Made by a program: the position numbers and the translations under genes. From Sphingobacterium prati (GTDB lineage: Bacteria > Bacteroidota > Bacteroidia > Sphingobacteriales > Sphingobacteriaceae), in the NCBI RefSeq assembly GCF_013167215.1, contig NZ_JABJWY010000038.1, forward strand, positions 708,765-772,764: a stretch of 64,000 nt of DNA, given 5' to 3'. The notes beneath the pieces are model-generated. The model ran no database searches. It was not told where the DNA came from and was given only the letters and a program-made list of their open reading frames with translations. Shown one piece after another: positions 9,105-18,693 of this stretch (position 1 is its first letter; every line of letters begins with the position of its first letter).

Positions 9105-10529
9105 ATGACTTTTAAAACTTTAGGGGTGGTATTTGCGACTTTATTGGTCTTTTCCGCCTGCGATAAATACCTTGACATAATACCAAAAGGCTCACAATTA
9201 GTGAGCACTGCACAAGATTATTACGACTTGGTCGCTTATCCCAATAGGGGCTATCCGATTAATAACTTTCAATATTTGGTCGATGACCAATATATGAAAG
9301 AATCCAATGTAATCGGTTTGACGCCTAATATGAATACCATTAACTTTTTGTTCCAAGAACAAGAGGATCGGGTAAGCCGTATTACCGCATCGAGCTTTTA
9401 CAATCAATGTTATAAATATGTTGCACAATGGAATATGATTATTTCTTTGGTTGATGAAAGCACAGGAGATAATCAATTAAAGACCCTAGCCAAGGCTGAG
9501 GCCAAGATGTTTCGGGCCTTTGATTATTTCCATTTGATTAATGTCTACGCAAAAGCCTATGACGCGAAGACCGCTTCTCAGGATGGGGGTGTCTGCATTA
9601 TGGATAAATATGACCTTGAAGCTAAGCCGGCAAAATCAACGGTACAGCAGGTATACGATTTTATCCAAAAGGATATCGAGGATGCTTTGCCCTATTTGCA
9701 GGAGAAACCTACGAATCCCTATCATCCGTCACTGGCCTTTGCTTATGCATTGAAGGCGAAGGTGCATCTTTTCAAAAGAGAAATTGTTGAAGCGCAAGCT
9801 GCTGCCGAAAAAGCCATGCAGCTTAATGGACAGCTGATTGATTTTGTTCAGTATGAAAAGTTAGGGGGGCCAAGCAAGACGCCTATAATCGCTGAAAATA
9901 ACCCGGAAGTATTAAGCTATATGTATGTGAATGGCTATACGGAGATGAATTTTGGTTATAGCTATATCTTAAGCCCGGAATTGACAAGTATGTTTGACAA
10001 GGAAGACAAACGCTTTAGTCTATTCTATACGACCTCAAATGCCAGTTTTCTGGATATTGGCGCTGGAGCAAGTTACTACAACGTGAAATACACTGCTTTT
10101 TTCTTTCCCACAGTAGGACTGAAAACACCGGAGATTTATCTGATGTTGGCCGAATGTTATGCCCGTCAGGATCAATTTGCCAAAGCTATTAATATGTTAA
10201 ATACTTTGCGCAAAACCCGGATCGAAGGCGATAAAGCAATACTGGCAGTTCCAACGACCCGAAAAGAAGTGATGAATCTAGTAATAAACGAACGCCGTCG
10301 GGAATTGCCAATCGGCTTCCATCGTTTTTTTGATTTGAAACGCTTGAATTTAGAACCTGATTATGCCAAAACACTTGTTCGTGTATTCCCCATTATCAAT
10401 AAAACGGTGGAGCAAAAGACCTATACATTGGCTCCGAATTCACGAATGTATATTATTCCATTTCCATTGGACGCGATGAAGTTAAATCCAAACTTACGGT
10501 TGAACACTGATGAAACTGTACCTTTTTAA
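9105..10529 (+). CDS. SusD/RagB-type surface lipoprotein
   Basis: A 474-residue substrate-binding lipoprotein that caps the SusC barrel. Lipobox VFSAC with Cys19, followed by DKYLDIIPKG, the usual SusD start. TPR-like helices (KAEAKMFRAFDYFHLINVYAKAY and LAFAYALKAKVHLFKRE) and the C-terminal NERRRELPIGFHRFFDLKRLN are typical of RagB/SusD. It lies 12 bases after its susC. Somewhat short compared with the glycan-locus SusD proteins in this window (502-692). Confidence 0.92.
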   Translation: MTFKTLGVVFATLLVFSACDKYLDIIPKGSQLVSTAQDYYDLVAYPNRGYPINNFQYLVDDQYMKESNVIGLTPNMNTINFLFQEQEDRVSRITASSFYNQCYKYVAQWNMIISLVDESTGDNQLKTLAKAEAKMFRAFDYFHLINVYAKAYDAKTASQDGGVCIMDKYDLEAKPAKSTVQQVYDFIQKDIEDALPYLQEKPTNPYHPSLAFAYALKAKVHLFKREIVEAQAAAEKAMQLNGQLIDFVQYEKLGGPSKTPIIAENNPEVLSYMYVNGYTEMNFGYSYILSPELTSMFDKEDKRFSLFYTTSNASFLDIGAGASYYNVKYTAFFFPTVGLKTPEIYLMLAECYARQDQFAKAINMLNTLRKTRIEGDKAILAVPTTRKEVMNLVINERRRELPIGFHRFFDLKRLNLEPDYAKTLVRVFPIINKTVEQKTYTLAPNSRMYIIPFPLDAMKLNPNLRLNTDETVPF

Positions 10530-10549
10530 TATATGCTATTACATTACAC

Positions 10550-13000
10550 ATGAAAAACAAAATTATCTATAGTACGCTTGCCTTGCTTTTGTCGGGCGGT
10601 ATGGTTCAAGCCCATCAAAATTTGGCTCTAGCAGACACGATAAAATCAAAAAATGATTTGGATGAAGCCTATGAGAAGATTTTAAAGAAGAAAAAAAATG
10701 CCCGTTCTGGCGTATTTAATGTTTTGGAGTCTGAGAAAAAATGGTACCTTGAAATACCGGACAGTCTGTTGAACCGTTATTTCCTGACGGTAACGCGCTT
10801 GGTGTCTGCCCCACAGGGATTCGCAATGTATGGCGGAGAAAAACTGAATGAGCAGACACTTTATTTTGAAAAAGGCTTGGGTGATCGTATACAGTTGCGG
10901 GCAGCAATTTATAAACAAGATGCCCCGGAAAACGATGCCATACGGACCGCTTTAGTACAGTCTCAAGAAGATCCAATCATCGCTATTTTAGATATAAAAG
11001 GACTTAATCCGGCAAAAAACGGCTATCTTATTGATGTGACAGATCTTTTTCGCAAGGACAATGCGGCGATTTCCTTTGACAGCAAGATAAAAAGTGAAAA
11101 TAAATTATCATCACTGGCAGACGACAGATCTTTTATTACTGATATGAAAGTCTTTCCGATCAATTTGGAAGTAAAAACAACAAAAACCTATTCGTCGACA
11201 TCTGGCACACCAGCGGCAAGTTTGACCGGGTCAATGACTTTTACAACCAATACCTCCATGGTACTGCTTCCAAAGGTGCCGATGAAAAAGCGGATTTTCG
11301 ACGAACGTGTAGGGTATTTTGCGAACAAGTATATCCTATTCACAGATAAAGATCAACGTTCTAAAGCATTAAATTTTATACAGCGCTATCGCCTTGAACC
11401 CAAAACGAAAGACGTATCACGTTATTTAAAAGGAGAGCTGGTTGAGCCCCAAAAGCAGATTGTGTATTATATTGATCCGGCAACACCTAAAAAATGGCGT
11501 CCCTATTTGATTGCGGGTATCAATGACTGGAACAAGGCATTTGAACAGGCGGGATTCAAAAATGCGATCGTAGGCAAAGAATGGCCTGAGCAGGATACGA
11601 CCATGAGCCTGGAAGATGCACGTTTTTCCGTCATTCGTTATTTCGCTTCTGAAAAAGCAAATGCCTATGGGCCACGAATATCAGATCCTAGGAGCGGTGA
11701 GATTATTGAAGCACATGTCGGTTGGTACCATAATGTCATGAAGCTCGTCCAACAGTGGTTTATGGTACAAGTGGGGCCATTAAACAAAGCTGCTCAAAAA
11801 ATGCAACTGGATGACGAGGTGATGGGTCAGTTAATTCGCTTTGTCTCGTCGCACGAAGTGGGACATAGTTTAGGGCTGCGTCACAACATGGGGGCAAGCA
11901 GCCAAACACCGGTCGAGAAATTGCGCGACAAGAAATGGGTGGAAAAAAATGGCCATACGGTATCAATTATGGATTATGCACGTTTCAATTATGTCGCTCA
12001 GCCTGAAGATGGCGTGGGGTTGTCTGGTATATATCCGCGTGTAGGCATGTACGATAAATGGGCTATTCAATGGGGGTATCAATATCTTCCACAATTTTCA
12101 AATGGCGAAGACGAAGAATTTTACCTCAAAAAACAGGTAACTGATAGCCTGACAGCTAATCCGAAGTTATGGTTTGGTGGTGAAGGAAACAATGAGGATC
12201 CGCGTAGTCAGAAAGAAGATCTGGGCGATGATTCAATATTGGCAAGTACCTATGGTATCAAAAATCTGAAAAGAGTGGTGGCCCATTTGTTGGAATGGAC
12301 GAATGAGCCTGGAGATGATTATAGTAATCTAAAAGATATGCATAAAGCCGTAAGAGGACAATTTAATCGTTATCTCTACCATGTATTGAAAAATATCGGA
12401 AGCCAGGAGATTACCAGTAAGGTACGTGGTCAAAAAGGAGCCGTATATGCTGCTATTCCTAGAGAAAAGGTAAAAGCTGCAGTTCAATATGTGAACGACA
12501 ACGTATTTGCGCCACCACTGTGGTTGTACCCGCAGGATATCCAGGATCTGATTGGAAAAGATGCCAACAAGGAGATTACGGATCAACATGAGCAAATGCT
12601 GAATATGTTGATGAGTCCAGGGATGCTCTATAATGTCTATATGAAGTCCTTGACCAATGAAAACCCTTATAGACTTGATGAATATTTGAATGATATTAGT
12701 AAGGGTGTATGGACCTTACCCGGGGGGGATTTACGTATAGATGCATTCAAGCGTGGACAACAACGTTACTTTTTGGAAAAAGTAAATCAAATTGTCAATC
12801 CTAAAATTGCGCAAGGGTCGGATATCATTTCACAGGCACAGCGCAGCGATGTACAGCTTTACGTCCGAACTTATCTACCCGTTTTAGTGCAACAAATAAC
12901 ACAACTTTCGGCAAAACAGACAAGTAGTTTAAATAAACAACATTTAGATTTTATGTTGCTGGAAATTAAACGTATCCAAAATCAAATAAACAAAGACTAA
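10550..13000 (+). CDS. Zinc metalloprotease with DUF5117/DUF5118-type N-terminal regions
   Basis: An 816-residue exported protein (signal peptide MKNKIIYSTLALLLSGGMVQA). The N-terminal DUF5118/5117-type part at about 40-290 is recognisable from EKKWYLEIPDSLLNRYFLTVTR. The catalytic site is a metzincin motif HEVGHSLGLRHN with zinc-binding His435, His439 and His445 and catalytic Glu436, followed by a Met in SIMDYARFN, plausibly the Met-turn. It is the first gene after susD and therefore probably co-transcribed. Large secreted metalloproteases of this type occur beside RagA/RagB-like transporters, which suggests peptide scavenging. Substrate not shown by the sequence. Confidence 0.88.
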   Translation: MKNKIIYSTLALLLSGGMVQAHQNLALADTIKSKNDLDEAYEKILKKKKNARSGVFNVLESEKKWYLEIPDSLLNRYFLTVTRLVSAPQGFAMYGGEKLNEQTLYFEKGLGDRIQLRAAIYKQDAPENDAIRTALVQSQEDPIIAILDIKGLNPAKNGYLIDVTDLFRKDNAAISFDSKIKSENKLSSLADDRSFITDMKVFPINLEVKTTKTYSSTSGTPAASLTGSMTFTTNTSMVLLPKVPMKKRIFDERVGYFANKYILFTDKDQRSKALNFIQRYRLEPKTKDVSRYLKGELVEPQKQIVYYIDPATPKKWRPYLIAGINDWNKAFEQAGFKNAIVGKEWPEQDTTMSLEDARFSVIRYFASEKANAYGPRISDPRSGEIIEAHVGWYHNVMKLVQQWFMVQVGPLNKAAQKMQLDDEVMGQLIRFVSSHEVGHSLGLRHNMGASSQTPVEKLRDKKWVEKNGHTVSIMDYARFNYVAQPEDGVGLSGIYPRVGMYDKWAIQWGYQYLPQFSNGEDEEFYLKKQVTDSLTANPKLWFGGEGNNEDPRSQKEDLGDDSILASTYGIKNLKRVVAHLLEWTNEPGDDYSNLKDMHKAVRGQFNRYLYHVLKNIGSQEITSKVRGQKGAVYAAIPREKVKAAVQYVNDNVFAPPLWLYPQDIQDLIGKDANKEITDQHEQMLNMLMSPGMLYNVYMKSLTNENPYRLDEYLNDISKGVWTLPGGDLRIDAFKRGQQRYFLEKVNQIVNPKIAQGSDIISQAQRSDVQLYVRTYLPVLVQQITQLSAKQTSSLNKQHLDFMLLEIKRIQNQINKD

Positions 13001-13001
13001 A

Positions 13002-13544
13002 ATGAAAAACAGCTTAAAAGAAATTTATATAACATGTTTGATCGCTTTCATGATGATTTCCTGTCAGTCAAGCCATGGACAGGATGCGGCACAAGAACAA
13101 CGGGACAGATTATTTAAGGCCTACATGGAGGTGAAACAGGATATCACGGATGAGAACTTTGCCGGCAGTAAAGAGCATGTCGTTCAGTTAGAAAAAGAAG
13201 TACAGAACTTTCGGTTAAAAGGTTTGCAGCTCGATGATATGATGCGCCTGAAGAAGGTCAGTCAGACCATGAAGATCGATGCTGCCGGATTAAAATCTGC
13301 ACAGGATATGAAGGCGATGAAGGCTTCTTTTTCTGCAGTGACACAATCTTTATTTACGATTATGGAAACGATGAAATGTACAGATGAAGCCGTTTACTTA
13401 CAATATTGCCCGATGGAAAAAGGCTATTGGTTAAGTTATGACAAGGAGATTGAAAATCCTTATGCAGCTTCCATGCGCGAATGTGGACAATTGGTCAAAG
13501 GGATGGCTACAGGAGATTATCCTGAACCCGTAGCCTGCCATTAA
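13002..13544 (+). CDS. DUF3347-like lipoprotein
   Basis: A 180-residue lipoprotein (MMISC, Cys21) with a helical middle and a C-terminal Cys/Met pattern typical of DUF3347: YCPM with Cys136 and Met138, WLS, IENPY, then M158-REC161-G. DUF3347 domains are often found with copper or other metal efflux and handling proteins, so metal binding is plausible. It follows the metalloprotease with a one-base gap and is the last gene before a strong terminator. It may serve zinc or copper handling for that system; this is inference. The ending PVACH adds one more Cys/His pair. Confidence 0.7.
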   Translation: MKNSLKEIYITCLIAFMMISCQSSHGQDAAQEQRDRLFKAYMEVKQDITDENFAGSKEHVVQLEKEVQNFRLKGLQLDDMMRLKKVSQTMKIDAAGLKSAQDMKAMKASFSAVTQSLFTIMETMKCTDEAVYLQYCPMEKGYWLSYDKEIENPYAASMRECGQLVKGMATGDYPEPVACH

Positions 13545-13574
13545 GGGGCGCCATACAAGAAAATTACTACAATT

Positions 13575-13592
13575 CAGGTAAGTTCAGGACAC
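13575..13592 (+). promoter_or_regulatory. 10-bp direct repeat upstream of GH2
   Basis: CAGGTAAG-tt-CAGGACAC, period 10 bp, 54 bases before the GH2 start. The second half-site lies inside the left arm of the terminator at 13580-13609, so part of the match could reflect the terminator stem. The 12-base stretch GTAAGTTCAGGA is also present upstream of the susC at 32872. Confidence 0.45.
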
Positions 13593-13618
13593 TTTAGTGT
13601 CCTGAACTTTTTATTTTA
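13580..13618 (+). terminator. Rho-independent terminator of the sigma/SusCD/protease operon
   Basis: Perfect 13-bp stem (13580-13592 with 13597-13609), loop TTTA, followed by a T-rich tail TTTATTTTA. It ends the unit that begins with the ECF sigma factor and separates it from the pectin locus. Confidence 0.92.
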
Positions 13619-13646
13619 GGGGTTTGCAAACTCAATAAATAAACCT

Positions 13647-16508
13647 ATGTTTAAAATTCGAATTGTCTTGCTTGCATTGCTATGCGCTACGTCTGTTCTG
13701 ATGGCCTCAGCACAGACGCTGAAAGAGATACATTATCTTTCGGGAACAGACAATATTCATACCGTCAACTGGGACTTTTGGGTAACCGGTGGCCGTAAAG
13801 CAGGAAAATGGGATAAAATCGCTGTTCCTAGTCATTGGGAACAACAAGGGTTTGGAGCCTACAACTATGGACGGGATTATGTGACCTATGGAAAGAATTT
13901 TATATTTCACGATGAGAAAGGTTTGTACAGGCATCAGTTTACTGTTCCAAAGCATTGGAAAGGTAAAAAAATAAACCTGGTTTTTGAAGGTTCGATGACA
14001 GACACCGAAGTCAAGATCAACGGCCAGCTGGCTGGAGATATCCATCAGGGAGCTTTCTACCAGTTTAAGTACGATGTTACCGACAAAGTGACCTTTGACA
14101 AGGCCAATATATTAGAAGCAACTGTATCGAAAATGTCTTCCGATAAATCCGTGAACAATGCCGAACGTCTAGCCGATTATTGGATTCTTGGAGGAATTTA
14201 TAGACCCGTTTATCTCGAGGCGACAGCACAGGAGCATATCAGCTGGACAGCTATTGATGCAAAAGCAGATGGAACGTTCCGAAGTAATGTCAATTTGGAA
14301 AACCTGTCTAAGACCAATAACCTATTGGTAGAGATCAAAGATTTGAAAGGTAATGTGATTTCGACTCAGAAATTTCCGGTTGCTTCGAAAGATTCAGTGA
14401 AATTGGTGGAGATGAAAGTAGAAAAACCGTTGCTATGGACAGCGGAAACGCCAAACTTATATCAAGTCACGTATACCCTGATGAATGGCAAGAATAAAGG
14501 ATCTCAATACCAGGATCGTTTTGGTTTCAGGACAATTGAAGTTCGCCAAGGGGATGGTATCTATGTCAATGGCGTAAAAGTGAAGATGAAAGGTGTCAAC
14601 CGTCATGTATGGTGGCCCGAAACTGGACGTTCGGTGAACGCCCAATTGGATCTGAACGATGTGAAATTGATCAAAGAAATGAATATGAATGCCGTTCGTT
14701 GTTCGCATTATCCGCCTGACCAATCATTTTTAGCCTATTGCGATTCATTGGGCTTATATGTTTTGGATGAATTGGCCGGTTGGCAAAAGGCTTACAATAC
14801 CACTGTGGGTAAAAAGCTGGTGCGAGAAATGGTGATTCGAGATGCCAACCATCCATCCATTATACTATGGAGCAATGGCAATGAAGGTGGACACAATAAA
14901 GAACTCGTAGACGAGTATAAGAAATATGATCTTTCGGCAAGAACAGTAATTCATGCGCATCATAGACCGGGAAATGCAATCAATGGCATTGACTGCAACC
15001 ATTATGAAGATTTTTATTCGACCAAAAAAATTCTGGAAGGGCCAAACATTTATATGCCGACCGAATTTCTCCATGCGCAGGATGACGGTGGTGCTGCCGC
15101 AGGATTAGCAGATATATGGGAGTTACATTGGAATGCCAAATTAGGCGCAGGCGGATTTATCTGGGACTTTGCGGATGAGGGTATCGTACGTACTGATTTC
15201 AACAATGTAATTGATGTCAACCGGGTAAATGCTCCCGATGGTATCCTTGGACCCCATCGCGAAAAAGAAGGAAGTTTCTATGCCATTCGTGAGATCTATG
15301 CACCGGTGCATATTACAATGAAAAAATTACCTACAGACTTCAATGGCACCATTCCCGTGGAAAATCGTTTTCATTTTACCGATCTAAAAGCGTGTCAATT
15401 TGAGGGTAAACTGATTACTTATCAACAGCCCTATGCGGATGGATCGGGCATGGATTCGGTGCTAAACCTAAAAGTAAATAGTCCTGTAGTGGCCCCGACG
15501 CAAAAAGGAAATTTGCAGGTGAATTTGCCTGATGACTGGAAAAGATATGATGCGCTGCTATTGACTGCGACTGATCCACACGGTGAGGAAATTTATACCT
15601 GGACATGGCGTGTGAAATCCAACCAGACATTGACTGCTGAAATCCTACCATTGAAATCTTCTACGGATGTTGAAGCGAAAGAAGACAGTGTGCATTATGT
15701 GCTTAAGGCAAATGGAATCACAGCTTTTATTTCTAAAAAAACAGGGTTGTTGGTTGATCTGGCCAATGATTACAGCATGAAATTGGCTTTCAACAATGGG
15801 CCAGTGCTTATTGATGGCCAGTCGGAGCTAAAAAATGTTAAACGTTGGCAAGATGGGAAAAATGAAGTTGCTGAGTTTATTTTTGATGGCCAATTAAATT
15901 TTATCCGTTGGACAATGCGTCCAGACGGTTGGCTAAAACTTGATTATGCTTACAATATGAAAAAGGCGGTACCTTATGCTGGAGTAAGCTTCAACTTTCC
16001 TGAAAACTATATTATCGGTGCCAAATGGCTAGGTAATGGCCCCTATCGTGTATGGAAGAATAGGATGCAGGGTGTCACCTTAAATACTTGGGAAAAAATG
16101 TACAATGATGGAAAAGCCGGTATTGGACCATGGACATTTCCTGAATTTAAAGGCTACTTCTCAGATGTTAGCTGGGTACAATTCAATACCGTGCAAGGAA
16201 AGTTTTTGGTCGCAACAGAACAGGAAGATCTATTTGTGCGCTTGTTCGAATTTTATGGGATTTCGGGCCCCAAAGGATATCCGCAATTGCCAACGGGCGA
16301 TATTTCCTTTTTGGACGCTATTCCGCCGATAGGGACAAAATTGGCATTGGGTATTAATGGTAACGCAGCGGTGAACGGGCCAGCAGGAGAACAAAACCAG
16401 CTAGATAAAAATATAAACCGGACACTCTATTTTTACTTTGGTACACCGAAGGGTGAAAAAGAAAATACACAGTTTGTGATGCCTAAAGTAAATGTATTGA
16501 CAGATTAA
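13647..16508 (+). CDS. GH2 family glycosidase (beta-galactosidase-like)
   Basis: A 953-residue exported enzyme (signal peptide MFKIRIVLLALLCATSVLMASAQ). GH2 order is visible: sugar-binding jelly-roll (about 25-200, PSHWEQQGFGAYNYGRDY), an immunoglobulin-like domain (about 200-300), then the TIM barrel with MKGVNRHVWWPETGR, the acid/base in SNGNEGG (Glu413) and the likely nucleophile in MPTEFLH (Glu473). A C-terminal galactose-mutarotase-like beta-domain includes NGPYRVWKNRMQG. It stands alone between two terminators. In an RG-I locus a beta-galactosidase acting on galactan side chains is the natural guess, but GH2 also includes glucuronidases and others. Confidence 0.9.
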   Translation: MFKIRIVLLALLCATSVLMASAQTLKEIHYLSGTDNIHTVNWDFWVTGGRKAGKWDKIAVPSHWEQQGFGAYNYGRDYVTYGKNFIFHDEKGLYRHQFTVPKHWKGKKINLVFEGSMTDTEVKINGQLAGDIHQGAFYQFKYDVTDKVTFDKANILEATVSKMSSDKSVNNAERLADYWILGGIYRPVYLEATAQEHISWTAIDAKADGTFRSNVNLENLSKTNNLLVEIKDLKGNVISTQKFPVASKDSVKLVEMKVEKPLLWTAETPNLYQVTYTLMNGKNKGSQYQDRFGFRTIEVRQGDGIYVNGVKVKMKGVNRHVWWPETGRSVNAQLDLNDVKLIKEMNMNAVRCSHYPPDQSFLAYCDSLGLYVLDELAGWQKAYNTTVGKKLVREMVIRDANHPSIILWSNGNEGGHNKELVDEYKKYDLSARTVIHAHHRPGNAINGIDCNHYEDFYSTKKILEGPNIYMPTEFLHAQDDGGAAAGLADIWELHWNAKLGAGGFIWDFADEGIVRTDFNNVIDVNRVNAPDGILGPHREKEGSFYAIREIYAPVHITMKKLPTDFNGTIPVENRFHFTDLKACQFEGKLITYQQPYADGSGMDSVLNLKVNSPVVAPTQKGNLQVNLPDDWKRYDALLLTATDPHGEEIYTWTWRVKSNQTLTAEILPLKSSTDVEAKEDSVHYVLKANGITAFISKKTGLLVDLANDYSMKLAFNNGPVLIDGQSELKNVKRWQDGKNEVAEFIFDGQLNFIRWTMRPDGWLKLDYAYNMKKAVPYAGVSFNFPENYIIGAKWLGNGPYRVWKNRMQGVTLNTWEKMYNDGKAGIGPWTFPEFKGYFSDVSWVQFNTVQGKFLVATEQEDLFVRLFEFYGISGPKGYPQLPTGDISFLDAIPPIGTKLALGINGNAAVNGPAGEQNQLDKNINRTLYFYFGTPKGEKENTQFVMPKVNVLTD

Positions 16509-16536
16509 GAGGGGAACCGTTATACATAAATCGGTT

Positions 16537-16585
16537 AAACTAAAAGAGGGCTTTTCAATTCAATTGAAAAGCCCTCTTTTAGTTT
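16537..16585. terminator. Bidirectional terminator between convergent GH2 and GH28
   Basis: Two perfectly complementary 24-base arms (16537-16560 and 16562-16585) around a single base, so the real loop must open a few pairs. T-rich flanks on both strands are part of the stem (CTCTTTTAGTTT). It lies between the ends of the + strand GH2 and the - strand GH28 and can serve both. Confidence 0.9.
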
Positions 16586-16669
16586 AAAATCATGTTTTTT
16601 TGATTCTTTCAAAAGATTTTGAGTCAAGTTACCCCGATGAGAAAGGTTTATTCCCAATTAAACTATGTA

Positions 16670-18040
16670 TTATTCTTTGATGGTAAAGTTGTTGACATAT
16701 TGATTTTGGATTGCCGTTGAGCTTACTTTCTTGAGATGTACGTCCTTCAGTTGGACCGTTTGAATGGGGAGTTCCGGATTACCGTTGATCTTTGAAATAA
16801 ATTGACCTACTTCTGCTTCTATGTGAGCAAGATAGACATTCGTTATCGGCGTTAGTTTTTTTATTTTGGTTGGTACTAAGCTTCGCCATTGATAGAGTAC
16901 ATCGGTATTAATTCCGAGTATACCCTCTTTTACATTTTGGGCTTTGATATTTGAGAAATAAATGTTTTTTACATAACCGCCCATACGTTCATTGGTTTTG
17001 ATGAACAGCAGATGCATGAGTTTTTCATTGGGCAGTACCGTACAATTGTTTACATAGATGTTTTCGATCCCGCCCGAGAGCTCACTCCCAATAGCAAGGA
17101 GTTGGTGTCCGTCACGGATCTCACAATTGCGGATGACAATATTTTTTGTTGGTGTTTTCGACCGCCAACCTTCAGGATTCCGACCGGACTTCAGCGCGAT
17201 AGCATCGTCTCCTTGGTCAAATACGCAATTTTCAATCAATACATTCTGACTCATTTCTGGATCAATACCATCATTATTGTGACCATGTGCGTAGATGTCG
17301 ATGCCACGGATAAGCGCGTCTTTCGTTAAGTAGAGATGCAATGTCCAGAAAGGACTGTTTCGGATCTTAATATCTTCGACTCTAACATGTTGGCAACGGT
17401 TAAATTGAATAAACTGAGGTCTAAGGTTGGAGGTGTCGTTGACCATGACGCGCTGTTCGACAGGTACCCCATCTTGTGCCCAGTTATAGAGATTTTTGAT
17501 GCTCTCCATATGCGGTTTCGGTCTTGGAAACCATTTCTGCCAGACGGTTAGATTTGCTTTTATGGTTCCCTTACCAGTAAGGGCAACATTTGTCGCTTCA
17601 TAGGCATAGATCAAAGGCGAGTAGTTATAGCATTCTAGTCCTTCCCAACTACTGTGAACAGCAGGCAAATAATCTTTTGGATCGCCTGAAAATAATAAGG
17701 TTGCTCCTGTACTGACATGTAAGTTGACGTTACTTTTTAAGTGTATTGCCTTGGTTGTCCACAGACCAGGAGGAATGATGATATTGCCACCAGCCGTTGT
17801 TGCTATAGCTATTGCCTTGGCAATTGCGATCGAGGTACTTTCCTTATCTCCCTGGCGTGCTCCAAAATCACGGATATCGTAGTTTTTACAGTGCTCGAAA
17901 TTGGGGACATTGAATACAGGAATTTCGAAAGGAGCTTCGATCTTGATCTCTTCCTGTATAATATTTCCTATTTGCGCATAGCTTAAGCTCACGAAAGCTA
18001 TTGATAATAAAATGATTGTGAAAATTGATTTATATTTCAT
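16670..18040 (-). CDS. GH28 family glycosidase (polygalacturonase/rhamnogalacturonan hydrolase type)
   Basis: The only convincing minus-strand gene in the window. 456 residues, signal peptide MKYKSIFTIILLSIAFVSLSYAQ. Right-handed beta-helix with GH28 catalytic blocks: NNDGIDPE with Asp257, QGDDAIALKSG with Asp279 and Asp280, and GHQLLAIGSE with His312, where family members usually have GHG. The usual RIK site appears as FIKT. GH28 enzymes hydrolyse alpha-1,4-galacturonosyl links in homogalacturonan or rhamnogalacturonan. It faces away from the next GH28 across a 650-base gap, so the two are divergently transcribed. Confidence 0.9.
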   Translation of the reverse strand: MKYKSIFTIILLSIAFVSLSYAQIGNIIQEEIKIEAPFEIPVFNVPNFEHCKNYDIRDFGARQGDKESTSIAIAKAIAIATTAGGNIIIPPGLWTTKAIHLKSNVNLHVSTGATLLFSGDPKDYLPAVHSSWEGLECYNYSPLIYAYEATNVALTGKGTIKANLTVWQKWFPRPKPHMESIKNLYNWAQDGVPVEQRVMVNDTSNLRPQFIQFNRCQHVRVEDIKIRNSPFWTLHLYLTKDALIRGIDIYAHGHNNDGIDPEMSQNVLIENCVFDQGDDAIALKSGRNPEGWRSKTPTKNIVIRNCEIRDGHQLLAIGSELSGGIENIYVNNCTVLPNEKLMHLLFIKTNERMGGYVKNIYFSNIKAQNVKEGILGINTDVLYQWRSLVPTKIKKLTPITNVYLAHIEAEVGQFISKINGNPELPIQTVQLKDVHLKKVSSTAIQNQYVNNFTIKE

Positions 18041-18045
18041 ATGTT

Positions 18046-18075
18046 AATAATTATTTCATGAGCTCCCAAGCTCGG
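18046..18075 (-). promoter_or_regulatory. Repeated hairpin leader element, copy 1
   Basis: Read on the minus strand: CCGAGCTTGGGAGCTCATGA followed by AATAATTATT and then, four bases on, the GH28 start codon. GAGC and GCTC can pair around a six-base loop. The 20 bases GAGCTCATGAAATAATTATT recur exactly at 46030-46049, again directly before a start codon. Confidence 0.6.
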
Positions 18076-18537
18076 TTTGTCTTTGAAAGTCCATATGGAA
18101 TATCCAGTTTATTTTCATTGGTGTTTGTGTTTTGCAATCGTGGATATTTCATAATTGATCAGTAATATGTGCCTAAGGAAATCCTAAGGCTAACTGGTTA
18201 AAACAATAATTGCTAAAAATAACGAACAATCCAGGTGGAACCTAATTTCACCAAGCAGGACAGTACAAGGTGGTTTGGATATGCTTTCTTAAGGATAAGT
18301 CATGGCCAAATCCATACCAATTCTGACTGCAAGCGGATTGTTAAAACAATGTCTGCATAGTGAATGCACTACTAAAAGGTGGATTCACAGTAGTTACAGT
18401 CAGGAGTTGGTCATAAGCTGGTAGGGAGTTAGTCTTGGGGACTCTATAACAAATATATTACGAAAAGCTTGAATCTTTGCTAATAGACTCGCTGTCAAGA
18501 AAAATGAATGCTTGCTTACTATGTTATCAGGTTTGTT

Positions 18538-18555
18538 CAGGATACTACAGGACAG
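18538..18555 (+). promoter_or_regulatory. 10-bp direct repeat upstream of GH28/PL11 operon
   Basis: CAGGATAC-ta-CAGGACAG: two near-identical half-sites exactly 10 bp apart, 138 bases before the GH28 start at 18694. One of the best copies of the family of sites described in the findings. Confidence 0.55.
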
Positions 18556-18693
18556 CTCTTCTTAAAAATGTTGATACTTTTAGATTAGCTACTCATTAAG
18601 CATATTTTAATGCGCTAATCAATTTTTAAAAGCCTTTCAATATATGAATTTTAATTGTTAGGCTTGGGAAAACATCGTTATAAACTAAATATT

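Larger units (their letters stand above)
18041..18693. promoter_or_regulatory. Divergent intergenic region between two GH28 genes
   Basis: 653 bases without a credible gene. It holds the hairpin leader of the minus-strand GH28 (18046-18075), TTTGCAATCG at 18131-18140 (identical to 43177-43186), a partial direct repeat CAGGACAG-ta-CAAGGTGG at 18256-18273, and a good 10-bp direct repeat at 18538-18555. Promoters for both GH28 genes must lie here, but no clear TAnnTTTG element was found. Confidence 0.6.

Noticed and set aside
18256-18273. CAGGACAG-ta-CAAGGTGG as a further full copy of the direct repeat
   Set aside because: The second half has several mismatches and a much better copy lies 280 bases downstream in the same gap.
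18041-18693. Possible small gene or RNA gene in the divergent GH28 gap
   Set aside because: No frame with a believable start, length or composition, and no tRNA-like folding pattern seen; only regulatory motifs could be supported.
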